Source of the DNA: Pseudomonas putida S13.1.2
GTDB lineage: Bacteria > Pseudomonadota > Gammaproteobacteria > Pseudomonadales > Pseudomonadaceae
Direction: 5' to 3'
NCBI RefSeq assembly: GCF_000498395.2
Contig: NZ_CP010979.1
Span: forward strand, 4,650,001 to 4,714,000
Length of the DNA stretch: 64,000 nt
Numbering within the stretch: the first letter of the stretch is position 1; every line of letters starts with the position of its first letter. The notes beneath the pieces were generated by a model. The model was not told the origin of the DNA and searched no databases. It saw nothing but the letters and a program-made list of their open reading frames with translations. A program made the translations under genes and the position numbers. Below, one piece after another: positions 27,015 through 34,227 of this stretch.

Positions 27015-28307
27015 ATGGACGTCACCGCAACCCTGAGCCTGGGCGATCCACTTGAACCTGCACGCAAGGCGACCGCCGAGATGCTGCAGACCCGCGAGCG
27101 CACCTACTCGCTGCCCCAGCCTTTCTACACCGACGAGCGTCTGTTCCAGATCGACATGCAGGAGATCTTCCAGAAAGAATGGTTGATCGCCGGCATGACC
27201 TGCGAGATTCCGGCGAAAGGCAACTACATCACCCTGCAGATCGGCAAGAACCCGATCCTGGTGGTACGGGGTGCCGAAGGTAAGGTGCACGCCTTCCATA
27301 ACGTCTGCCGCCACCGTGGTTCGCGTTTGTGCGTAAGCGACAAAGGCAAAGTGGCCAAGCTGGTCTGCCATTACCACCAGTGGACGTATGAACTGGACGG
27401 CCGACTGCTGTTCGCCGGCACCGAAATGGGCGCCGACTTCGACATGAAGGACTACGGCCTGAAGCCGGTACACGTGAAGGTGGCCGGCGGCTACATCTTC
27501 ATCAGCCTGGCAGAAAACCCGCCTGCCATCGACGAGTTCCTGGCCACCCTGGAACACTACATGGAACCGTACGACATGGAGAACACCAAGGTGGCGGTGC
27601 ACACCACCTTGATGGAAAAGGCCAACTGGAAGCTGGTGCTGGAAAACAACCGCGAGTGCTACCACTGCAGCGGTTCGCACCCGGAGCTGCTGCAAACCCT
27701 GCTGGAGTGGGACGACACCAACGACCCGCGCGCCAGCCAGGAATTCAAGGACCACGTGGCCGCTTCGGCCGCCGCCTGGGAAGCCGAAAAAATCCCGTAC
27801 CTGCACAAAAGCCACGGCCTGCGTAACCGTATCGTGCGCATGCCGCTGCTCAAAGGCACGGTATCGATGACCATGGACGGCAAGCAGGCCTGCCAGAAGC
27901 TGATGGGCCGCATCAAGAACCCAGACCTGGGTTCGATGCGCATCCTGCACCTGCCGCACTCCTGGAACCACTGCATGGGCGACCACATGATCGTGTTCAC
28001 CGTGTGGCCGATCAGCGCCCAGGAAACCATGGTCACCACCAAGTGGCTGGTGCACAAGGACGCCGTGGAAGGTGTGGACTACGACCCTGAGCGCATGCGC
28101 AAGGTGTGGGACGCCACCAACGACCAGGACCGCCGACTGGCGGAAGAAAACCAGCGTGGCATCAACTCCACGGCGTACCAGCCTGGGCCTTACTCGAAGA
28201 CCTACGAGTTTGGTGTGGTGAACTTCATTGATTGGTACAGCGACCGCGTGTTGGCCAACTTGGGCGCAGAGCCTGCTGCTTACCTGAAAGAGGTGAAGGC
28301 GCAGTGA
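27015..28307 (+). CDS. gbcA: Glycine betaine monooxygenase Rieske subunit GbcA
   Basis: 430-residue Rieske non-haem iron oxygenase that demethylates glycine betaine to dimethylglycine and formaldehyde. Rieske ligands are Cys98, His100, Cys118 and His121 (CRHRG and CHYHQW). The mononuclear iron site is in NNRECYHCSGSH with Glu214, His217 and His222. The ATG at 27015 has GAGGAA about 8 bases upstream; the in-frame extension to 26925 lacks a ribosome-binding site. It works with GbcB, encoded divergently. Confidence 0.95.
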   Translation: MDVTATLSLGDPLEPARKATAEMLQTRERTYSLPQPFYTDERLFQIDMQEIFQKEWLIAGMTCEIPAKGNYITLQIGKNPILVVRGAEGKVHAFHNVCRHRGSRLCVSDKGKVAKLVCHYHQWTYELDGRLLFAGTEMGADFDMKDYGLKPVHVKVAGGYIFISLAENPPAIDEFLATLEHYMEPYDMENTKVAVHTTLMEKANWKLVLENNRECYHCSGSHPELLQTLLEWDDTNDPRASQEFKDHVAASAAAWEAEKIPYLHKSHGLRNRIVRMPLLKGTVSMTMDGKQACQKLMGRIKNPDLGSMRILHLPHSWNHCMGDHMIVFTVWPISAQETMVTTKWLVHKDAVEGVDYDPERMRKVWDATNDQDRRLAEENQRGINSTAYQPGPYSKTYEFGVVNFIDWYSDRVLANLGAEPAAYLKEVKAQ

Positions 28308-28326
28308 GTATTTAGCGTTAGCCTGC

Positions 28327-28358
28327 CGCGCTCCACTTGCCTGGCGAGTTGGAGCGCG
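28327..28358. terminator. Possible terminator hairpin after gbcA
   Basis: CGCGCTCCA and TGGAGCGCG form a 9-bp stem with a 14-base loop about 20 bases after the gbcA stop and just before the convergent Rhs-core gene. There is no clear T-run. Confidence 0.4.
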
Positions 28359-28389
28359 TCGGCCGACGTTTGGATACCTTGGCCTGCCG

Positions 28390-29226
28390 CTACACGGGGA
28401 CGTCGTGCGGGGTCGGGCGCGCTGACCTCATCCCTTTCGCTACTGCTGTAAACCCCAGCGCCACGTAAGCAGGAATCTCCGCCACCATCGTCACATCCAT
28501 CAAAGTCTCCAGAGCAACCACGGGAATTTCACGCGGGTTTGCCCACAAGTAACTTCCCACCTCACGTGCTGCAGCAAAGTTACCTATCGAACCGCCGCTC
28601 AGGTTGGTGACTGAATTCACCACGCCCAATATATCCGTCACTGTCTGGACGGCAGGCGACACACCAGAGATCGCAGCAGCCAACTGCCCAGCTACCCCAG
28701 CGCTCCCGGTAAGGAAAAACTGCTGATTCGAGACTCTGGATGCATGAGGCAGCTCCTGATGGGGCACGGAGGGCACGGGCCCGTCTACCCCCGCAGGATT
28801 ATTGTTGGCCCGGAAAGCGGCCCTGCGCCCCGCTACATTCTTGGCAGTACGTGCCAACGAGCCGAACAACGTAGCACCGCTGGACGCCACGCCAACGATT
28901 CTGAGCACGACACCCCAGAAGGCCCCGCTCGGGTCATGGCGATTCACGGGATCGCCGCCACAATAGCCGTATGCATGGATACCTCCCTTGCCGAACGGGC
29001 TTAGCGAGTCAGCGCTGATGAACCGCCTCAGGCTCGGACTGTAGAAGCGGCGACCATTGCCCAGCGGATAACAGCCTGTCAGCGGATCCAGATGCTGACC
29101 ACAGAAAGCCAGCCCTGGTAGTAGTGCGGTGCTCAAGGCACCGTAAGGCGAAAAAGCGCGCGCCTCGTGACGCCCCCTGCCCAATACAGAGTGCTGGCGG
29201 TCGATGCTTAGCAGGAATGTCGTCAT
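28390..29226 (-). CDS. Orphan Rhs-core protein with hydrophobic tail
   Basis: 278-residue protein. After MTTFLLSIDRQHSVLG it has a short Rhs-core end (LAFCGQHLDPLTGCYPLGNG, RRFISADSLSPFGKGG, AYGYCGGDPVNRHDPSG) and then a tail rich in Ala/Val/Ser with likely membrane-active helices (FWGVVLRIVGVASSGATLFG near the boundary, VALETLMDVTMVAEIPAY near the end). No YD-repeat shell or known toxin domain is seen. The start at 29226 was chosen because MTT-x-LL-x-x-D-x-Q-x-SVL is the usual beginning of this pseudomonad family; the frame stays open to 29469. A DnaA-box sequence overlaps the translation start region. Confidence 0.7.
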   Translation of the reverse strand: MTTFLLSIDRQHSVLGRGRHEARAFSPYGALSTALLPGLAFCGQHLDPLTGCYPLGNGRRFYSPSLRRFISADSLSPFGKGGIHAYGYCGGDPVNRHDPSGAFWGVVLRIVGVASSGATLFGSLARTAKNVAGRRAAFRANNNPAGVDGPVPSVPHQELPHASRVSNQQFFLTGSAGVAGQLAAAISGVSPAVQTVTDILGVVNSVTNLSGGSIGNFAAAREVGSYLWANPREIPVVALETLMDVTMVAEIPAYVALGFTAVAKGMRSARPTPHDVPV

Positions 29227-29228
29227 GG

Positions 29229-29237
29229 TTATCCACA
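29229..29237 (+). promoter_or_regulatory. DnaA-box consensus TTATCCACA
   Basis: Perfect 9-mer immediately upstream of the Rhs-core start codon at 29226. Confidence 0.65.
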
Positions 29238-29377
29238 ATTCACGGGAGCGTGTGGACAGGGTAATGAGGGACGTTGCGTTTGCGTACTGGCAAAAATAAC
29301 AGGCCGGCAACTGGTCACTATTCAACCAATCCCGCCAAGGCCCCGCGATTTCTGGGCTACAGCGATGTTCATACACC

Positions 29378-29415
29378 TTGTCCACAGAGACACCAACAGA
29401 GTTTGTGAGCAAAAC
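29378..29415 (+). repeat. 38-bp motif copy 1 (DnaA-box-like)
   Basis: TTGTCCACA, 8 bases, AACAG, 5 bases, GTGAGCAAAAC. Same architecture and exact spacing as copies 2 and 3; the box carries one mismatch to the DnaA consensus. Confidence 0.75.
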
Positions 29416-29436
29416 GCGGCAATGCAGCCTTTGTTC

Positions 29437-29445
29437 TGTGGATAA
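29437..29445 (-). promoter_or_regulatory. DnaA-box consensus (minus strand)
   Basis: TGTGGATAA on the plus strand, i.e. TTATCCACA on the minus strand, without the extended 38-bp context. Confidence 0.65.
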
Positions 29446-29560
29446 GCGATTCAAGGCCTTGATAATCATGGATCAGGAGGCATTCGCCCCAATTTGATCA
29501 TTTTCTAATCAACTCCTCACAAGCCATGACCTGCGCGGCTTTCAGGTAGTGCCGAACAGA

Positions 29561-29598
29561 TTATCCACAGACCCGCTAACAGCGATTGTGGGCAAAAC
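29561..29598 (+). repeat. 38-bp motif copy 2 with perfect DnaA box
   Basis: TTATCCACA, 8 bases, AACAG, 5 bases, GTGGGCAAAAC. 183 bases after copy 1. Confidence 0.75.
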
Positions 29599-29709
29599 CA
29601 GCCAGAGGTATGCATAATTGTGTCTGAGGAGCCGGCTCAGAGCTGATCAGTTTATGATCAAAACTCTGTAAGCCCCGCTATTCAACGCCCACAGCCATGC
29701 GCCAACACT

Positions 29710-29747
29710 TTATCCACACCTTGGCGAACAGATTCCGTGGGCAAAAC
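29710..29747 (+). repeat. 38-bp motif copy 3 with perfect DnaA box
   Basis: TTATCCACA, 8 bases, AACAG, 5 bases, GTGGGCAAAAC, followed by GCGGG as in copy 1. 149 bases after copy 2. Confidence 0.75.
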
Positions 29748-29837
29748 GCGGGCGTACCTGATATTTCTGCCAGTTCCGTGAATGCAGCGATGTGATGGGG
29801 TAATGGCTACTACTTTGGCATAATCCAGGAGTGACTT

Positions 29838-29974
29838 ATGCACAGCCGCCAAGAAGGCACTGTGAAGTGGTTCGACGAAGGGCGGGGATTGGGGTGATCA
29901 GCGTCGAAGGTCAAACCCGAGAATTCCTGGTTCTACGCTGCGCAGCGGTAAATGTGGCCAGGGAACATCATTAG
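29838..29974 (+). pseudogene. Cold-shock protein remnant (frameshifted)
   Basis: ATG at 29838 gives MHSRQEGTVKWFDEG, a typical CspA-family beginning (x-x-RQ-x-GTVKWF), then stops at 29895. Shifting the frame near 29881 continues as AGIGVISVEGQTREFLV, matching the family G-x-G-F-I-S-x-E block, and ends at a stop at 29972. The second RNA-binding motif (FVHF) is degraded and the C-terminal third is missing. So this is a broken gene rather than a small working one. A GGAG precedes the ATG. Confidence 0.65.
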
Positions 29975-29981
29975 CCTGTCA

Positions 29982-30075
29982 GGGCCAATCGCCGGCAAGC
30001 CAGCTCCCACAGGTATTGCACTGAACCCGTAGGCAGTGGTGATCCTGTGGGAGCTGGCTTGCCGGCGATGAGGCC
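29982..30075. repeat. REP pair, GCCGGCAAGCCAGC type
   Basis: Inverted pair at the 3' end of etfB. Confidence 0.85.
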
Positions 30076-30085
30076 AGTAAAGGCC

Positions 30086-30856
30086 TTAGCGCAGCACGCC
30101 CTCTTCCACCAGCAGCTTGAGGATGGCCTCAGCACCTTCCTGTGGCGAAACATCCTTCAGCACCTTGCCGCCACCACCGCTGGCCTTGGCCGTCGCCGCT
30201 TTCATCCGGTCGGCGCCGCTCTTGGCCTTGATCACCTTAAGGCGCTTGGGCCGAGGACGGGCCGGCTGCAGCTCTGCGTCAGCCAGCAGTTCATCTTCGA
30301 CAATGGCCACATTACGCGCCGCCAGCACACCACGTCGCGCGGGCCCGAATGCGCTCTGGCGCGGCTTGGGCGCAGCGTTATCCACAGTCGCCAGCAACGG
30401 CAGGCGCACTTTCAGCCGGCGCCGCTGACCCCGCGGCAAGGCCTGCAATACCTGGGCGGTGCCGTTCTCGATCGACTCCACCTCGGCCAACCCCACAATC
30501 AACGGCCAGCCAAGTTTTTCGGCCAGCAGGAACGGCAACATGCCCGACCCTTCACCCGTCTCGGCCTGGCTGCCGGTCAGCACCAATTGCGCGCCGGCGT
30601 CGCGCAGGTAATCCCCCAGCACGCCAAGCACATCGGCACCGGCCGGCTGCTCCAGCACGTCAAGATGGTCCAGCCCCATGCCCAGGTAGGCGCGCAGCGC
30701 TTCTTCCTGCGGGTTGCCGGCATGTACCACCTGCAAGTTATCCCCAGCCAGCTGCAAACCCAGTTCCACGGCGCGGGCATCCTGCTCGGCGCGGCGGGCG
30801 CGCCCGGAGCTTGGGTGAGCACCGATGGAAACCAGGCTGATCACTTTCGTACTCAT
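30086..30856 (-). CDS. etfB: Electron transfer flavoprotein beta subunit (DgcAB-linked)
   Basis: 256-residue EtfB-family protein. Family features: EEALRAYLGMGLDHLDVLE, LVLTGSQAETGEGSGMLPFLLAEKLGWP and AVESIENG-like core with LKVRLPLLATVDN. It pairs with the upstream etfA (10-base gap) to form an ETF that takes electrons from dimethylglycine oxidation to the quinone pool. It is divergent from housekeeping EtfB, with a Lys/Ala/Gly-rich C-terminal insert (about 205-230). Last gene of the dgc operon; it contains a perfect DnaA-box 9-mer at 30378. Confidence 0.88.
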   Translation of the reverse strand: MSTKVISLVSIGAHPSSGRARRAEQDARAVELGLQLAGDNLQVVHAGNPQEEALRAYLGMGLDHLDVLEQPAGADVLGVLGDYLRDAGAQLVLTGSQAETGEGSGMLPFLLAEKLGWPLIVGLAEVESIENGTAQVLQALPRGQRRRLKVRLPLLATVDNAAPKPRQSAFGPARRGVLAARNVAIVEDELLADAELQPARPRPKRLKVIKAKSGADRMKAATAKASGGGGKVLKDVSPQEGAEAILKLLVEEGVLR

Positions 30857-30866
30857 GCTCGTGCCC

Positions 30867-32099
30867 TTATGCCGCGTCGCGCTGGCCGCCGCTGCGGTAG
30901 TTGTCCACAGCCTCGATCAGTGCCTTGAGAATCGCCGAGCTGTCGCCAATCACCGACAGGTCGGCCCGTTTGATCATGTCGCAACCCGGGTCCATGTTGA
31001 TCGCCACCACCTTGTCGCAGGCGCCGATACCCTGCAGGTGCTGGATCGCACCCGAGATACCCACAGCCACGTACACGCGCGCGGTCACCCAGGTGCCGGT
31101 AGCACCCACCTGGCGGTTGCGCGGCATGAAGCCATCGTCCACCGCCACCCGCGAGGCGCCTTCGGTGGCGCCAAGGGCTGCGGTGGCCTGGTGGTACAGG
31201 TCCCAGTCCTTGACGCCGTTGCCGCCCGAGATGATGAACTCGGCCTCGGCCATGGCAATGGTGGCCGGGTCCACGGCCACCGAGCCCAGGTCTTCGATGC
31301 GCGACAGGCTGCGCGCCACGCTTGTGGACAACTCCACCGGCAACGCTTCGTGGCGGGTTTCGCTGACCGGCTCGGCACACTCGGCCGCTGCCAGGATCAG
31401 CCGTGGTACAGCGCGTTGCAGGTCTTGCTGGCCGGCACCGGCGCGGCCGATGCACTGGCCGTCCTTGACCTGCCACACCCGCGTGGCCGGGCGCTCGCCC
31501 AGCGCCGCGCCCAGGCGTCGGCCCAGTTCGCCGCCACCGGTGCGGCTGTCGGGCAGCAGCCAGTGGCGCGGGGTGAACTGGTTATCCACAGCCCGCAGGC
31601 CCTGCACCAGTTGCTCCGGTGCATAACCCTCGAAAGCCTCGCCTTCGATGACCAGCAGGCGGTCGACACCGGCTGTGGAAAAGTTGCTTTCCTTGTGCTC
31701 GCCAAACACCACCGCCAGCACCGCGCCGTCACTGCCGGCCAGGCTGTGGGCCAGGCCGAGCAGATCGCGGTCGTGGCTGCTCAGGCGGCCACCGACCATG
31801 TCCGGCACCACGGCGATGTAGAACGCCGGCGCGGGCACCTGGTGCAGCGGCAGCTTGACCTCTGCCGCCGCCGTGCGCCGCCCGCCCACACCCGTGCCCT
31901 GCTGGGCGCCGCTGCGGTCGATGCGCTTGATGCCGGCCGGGCCGATAAAGCCTGCGGCAATCGCATGGGGGTTCTTGCGGATCAGGCCATTGGGGCCCAT
32001 CCAGCTGGTCTGTTGCGTCTGCATGGCCGCATGCAGCGGGTGCAGGCGGTTACGGGCGATCCACTCGGCCCGTGGGTCGCGGCGGATAATGTCGCTCAT
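30867..32099 (-). CDS. etfA: Electron transfer flavoprotein alpha subunit (DgcAB-linked)
   Basis: 410-residue EtfA-family protein, longer than housekeeping EtfA (about 310) because of an N-terminal extension (about 80 residues, IRRDPRAEWIARNRLHPLHA). The C-terminal FAD-binding half shows VGATGTWVTARVYVAVGISG and VVAINMDPGCDMIKRADLSV. The start overlaps the dgcB stop (TGATG). It serves with EtfB as electron acceptor for the demethylase. It contains a perfect DnaA-box 9-mer at 31582. Confidence 0.9.
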   Translation of the reverse strand: MSDIIRRDPRAEWIARNRLHPLHAAMQTQQTSWMGPNGLIRKNPHAIAAGFIGPAGIKRIDRSGAQQGTGVGGRRTAAAEVKLPLHQVPAPAFYIAVVPDMVGGRLSSHDRDLLGLAHSLAGSDGAVLAVVFGEHKESNFSTAGVDRLLVIEGEAFEGYAPEQLVQGLRAVDNQFTPRHWLLPDSRTGGGELGRRLGAALGERPATRVWQVKDGQCIGRAGAGQQDLQRAVPRLILAAAECAEPVSETRHEALPVELSTSVARSLSRIEDLGSVAVDPATIAMAEAEFIISGGNGVKDWDLYHQATAALGATEGASRVAVDDGFMPRNRQVGATGTWVTARVYVAVGISGAIQHLQGIGACDKVVAINMDPGCDMIKRADLSVIGDSSAILKALIEAVDNYRSGGQRDAA

Positions 32100-34051
32100 C
32101 AGTGCACCTCCGCAGGTTCACGTTTAGCCGTTTGCGGCTTTGGGGCAGTGGGCGCGTCCTCTTCGATCAGCACGTCGGCCACCAGCTCGGCCAGGTCCTT
32201 GATTTGCGGGCGCGGCTCGACCACGCCTTCGAGCATGGCGGTGCACTGTGGGCAACCCACGGCCACCAGCTCGGCCTCGGTCTCGCGGATGTCGTCCATG
32301 CGCATGTCGGGGATACGCTGCTTGCCAGGGATGTCAGTGATCGGCGCACCGCCACCGCCGCCGCAGCAACGGGAACGGAAGCCCGAGCGCTGCATCTCGC
32401 GCACTTCGATACCCAGCGCCTTGAGCACTTCACGCGGCGCTTCGTACTCACCGTTGTAGCGGCCCAGGTAGCACGGGTCGTGGTAGGTGACGCTGCCGCC
32501 CTTGTGCTGGCCGAGGTTGAGCTTGTTGGCCGCGATCAGTTCGGCAATGTAGGTGCTGTGGTGCTGCACCTGGTACTCGCCGCCCAATGCGCCGTACTCG
32601 TTCTTCAGCACATGGAAGCTGTGCGGGTCGCAGGTGACGATGCGCTGGAACTTGTACTTGGCCAGGGTCTGGATGTTGCGTTTGGCCAGTTGCTGGAAGG
32701 TCGCTTCGTCGCCCAGGCGGCGGGCAACGTCGCCACTGTCGCGTTCTTCCAGCCCGAGCACGGCAAAGTCCACGCCCGAGGCCTTCAGTACTTTGACAAA
32801 CGAACGCAGCGTGCGCTGGTTGCGCATGTCGAAGGCACCATCGCCAACCCAGAACAGCACCTCGGTGGTTTTCACCTCCGACAGCAGTTTCAGGTTGAGG
32901 TCGGCTGCCCAGTTCATGCGACCGCCGGGGGCGAAGCCGCCGGGGTTGTCGGTGGCGATCAGGTTATCCAGCACCTCGGCGCCCTTGTTCGGGGTGGCGC
33001 CCTTTTCCAGGGTGAGGTGACGGCGCATGTCGACGATGGCATCGACATGCTCGATCATCATCGGGCATTCCTCGACGCAGGCTCGGCAGGTGGTGCACGA
33101 CCACAGCGTTTCAGCGTCGACCAGGCCATTGACGATCGGCTGATGCGGATGACCGCCATGTTCACCAATCGGCTTGCCCGGGTAAGGGCTGCCGGCAAAC
33201 TTGGCGTCCGTGCCACCGGCCAGGCCGATGACCATGTCCTGAATGAGCTTTTTCGGGTTCAGCGGCTGGCCAGCGGCAAAGGCCGGGCACATGGCTTCAC
33301 ATTTACCGCACTGCACGCAGGCGTCGAAGCCCAGCAGCTGGTTCCAGGTGAAGTCCGCCGGCTTTTCCACGCCCAGCGGTGCGTTGGGGTCTTCCAGGTC
33401 CAGCGGCTTGAGGCCGGTGGAACGGCCGCCGCCGAAGCGCTCGGCACGGCGGTGCCAGGCCAGGTGCAGGGCACCGGCGAAGGCGTGCTTCATCGGGCCG
33501 CCCCAGGTCATGCCGAAGAACAGCTCCGACACGCCCCACAGCACGCCCAGGCCGAGCACAGCAACCATCACCCAGCCACCCGTGTTGGCGGGCAGGATAC
33601 CGGCGACCGGCAGGGTGGCAATGAAGAAGCTTGCGGCGAACACCAGCAGGCTCTTCGGCAAGCGCATCCACGGGCCTTTGGACAGGCGCGCAGGCGGGTT
33701 GAGGCGGCGTTTGAAGACAAAGAGGGCGCCGGTAAACATGATCACCGTGGCTACCAGCAACGCGTAGCCGAGGATTTTGCTCTGCAGGCCAAAGCCATGC
33801 ACCAGGATCGCCAAGGCAGCCGACAGCACGAAGCCGCCTGCGGTGGCCACGTGGGTCTTGGACATGTATTTGTCGCGCTCGACCACGTGGTGCAGGTCCA
33901 CCAGGTAACGGCGCGGCATGGCCAGCAAGCCGCCGATCAGGTCGACCTTGGAGGCCCGGCCCCGCCGCCACATGCGCACCCGGCGCAGGGCGCCGAGCAC
34001 CGCCAGGCCAAGGGCAGCGAACAGCAGGATGGGTAGAAGGGTGTTCAACAT
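32099..34051 (-). CDS. dgcB: Dimethylglycine catabolism protein DgcB (iron-sulfur membrane protein)
   Basis: 650-residue protein required for dimethylglycine demethylation. N-terminal membrane helices (residues about 1-22, and several between 75 and 200) precede two 4Fe-4S ferredoxin motifs (CVQCGKCEAMCP and CTTCRACVEECP) and two heterodisulfide-reductase-like cysteine regions (HDPCYLGRYNG and RSRCCGGGGG). It probably carries electrons between DgcA, the ETF and the membrane. ATG at 34051 has GGAG 8 bases upstream. About 175 bases with a REP pair separate it from dgcA. Confidence 0.92.
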   Translation of the reverse strand: MLNTLLPILLFAALGLAVLGALRRVRMWRRGRASKVDLIGGLLAMPRRYLVDLHHVVERDKYMSKTHVATAGGFVLSAALAILVHGFGLQSKILGYALLVATVIMFTGALFVFKRRLNPPARLSKGPWMRLPKSLLVFAASFFIATLPVAGILPANTGGWVMVAVLGLGVLWGVSELFFGMTWGGPMKHAFAGALHLAWHRRAERFGGGRSTGLKPLDLEDPNAPLGVEKPADFTWNQLLGFDACVQCGKCEAMCPAFAAGQPLNPKKLIQDMVIGLAGGTDAKFAGSPYPGKPIGEHGGHPHQPIVNGLVDAETLWSCTTCRACVEECPMMIEHVDAIVDMRRHLTLEKGATPNKGAEVLDNLIATDNPGGFAPGGRMNWAADLNLKLLSEVKTTEVLFWVGDGAFDMRNQRTLRSFVKVLKASGVDFAVLGLEERDSGDVARRLGDEATFQQLAKRNIQTLAKYKFQRIVTCDPHSFHVLKNEYGALGGEYQVQHHSTYIAELIAANKLNLGQHKGGSVTYHDPCYLGRYNGEYEAPREVLKALGIEVREMQRSGFRSRCCGGGGGAPITDIPGKQRIPDMRMDDIRETEAELVAVGCPQCTAMLEGVVEPRPQIKDLAELVADVLIEEDAPTAPKPQTAKREPAEVH

Positions 34052-34105
34052 GGGAGGCTCCCACAACAGCTAGATTCTTGCGCCACTCTGAAGCTGGGAT
34101 TGGCC

Positions 34106-34198
34106 CCTGTGGGAGCGGGTTTACCCGCGAATGCGTCCGATCAGACAACGCTGTTGCTTGTGCTGACGCATTCGCGGGTGAACCCGCTCCCACAGGGA
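34106..34198. repeat. REP pair between dgcA and dgcB
   Basis: Inverted GCGGGTTTACCCGC-type pair inside the dgc operon. Confidence 0.85.
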
Positions 34199-34227
34199 CC
34201 ATGCCCTGTGGCGAAAATTTGGATCGA

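Larger units (their letters stand above)
29227..29981. other. Gene-poor region with clustered DnaA boxes and repeats
   Basis: About 750 bases without an intact gene. It contains TTATCCACA at 29229-29237, 29437-29445 (minus), 29561-29569 and 29710-29718, a three-copy 38-bp motif, several TGATCA palindromes (about 29503, 29645, 29654) and a cold-shock gene remnant. It is AT-richer than its surroundings. Confidence 0.75.

Noticed and set aside
28390..29469. 359-residue version of the second Rhs-core protein
   Set aside because: The extra N-terminal part has no Rhs features and overlaps the DnaA-box region; the family's usual start MTT-x-LL lies at 29226.
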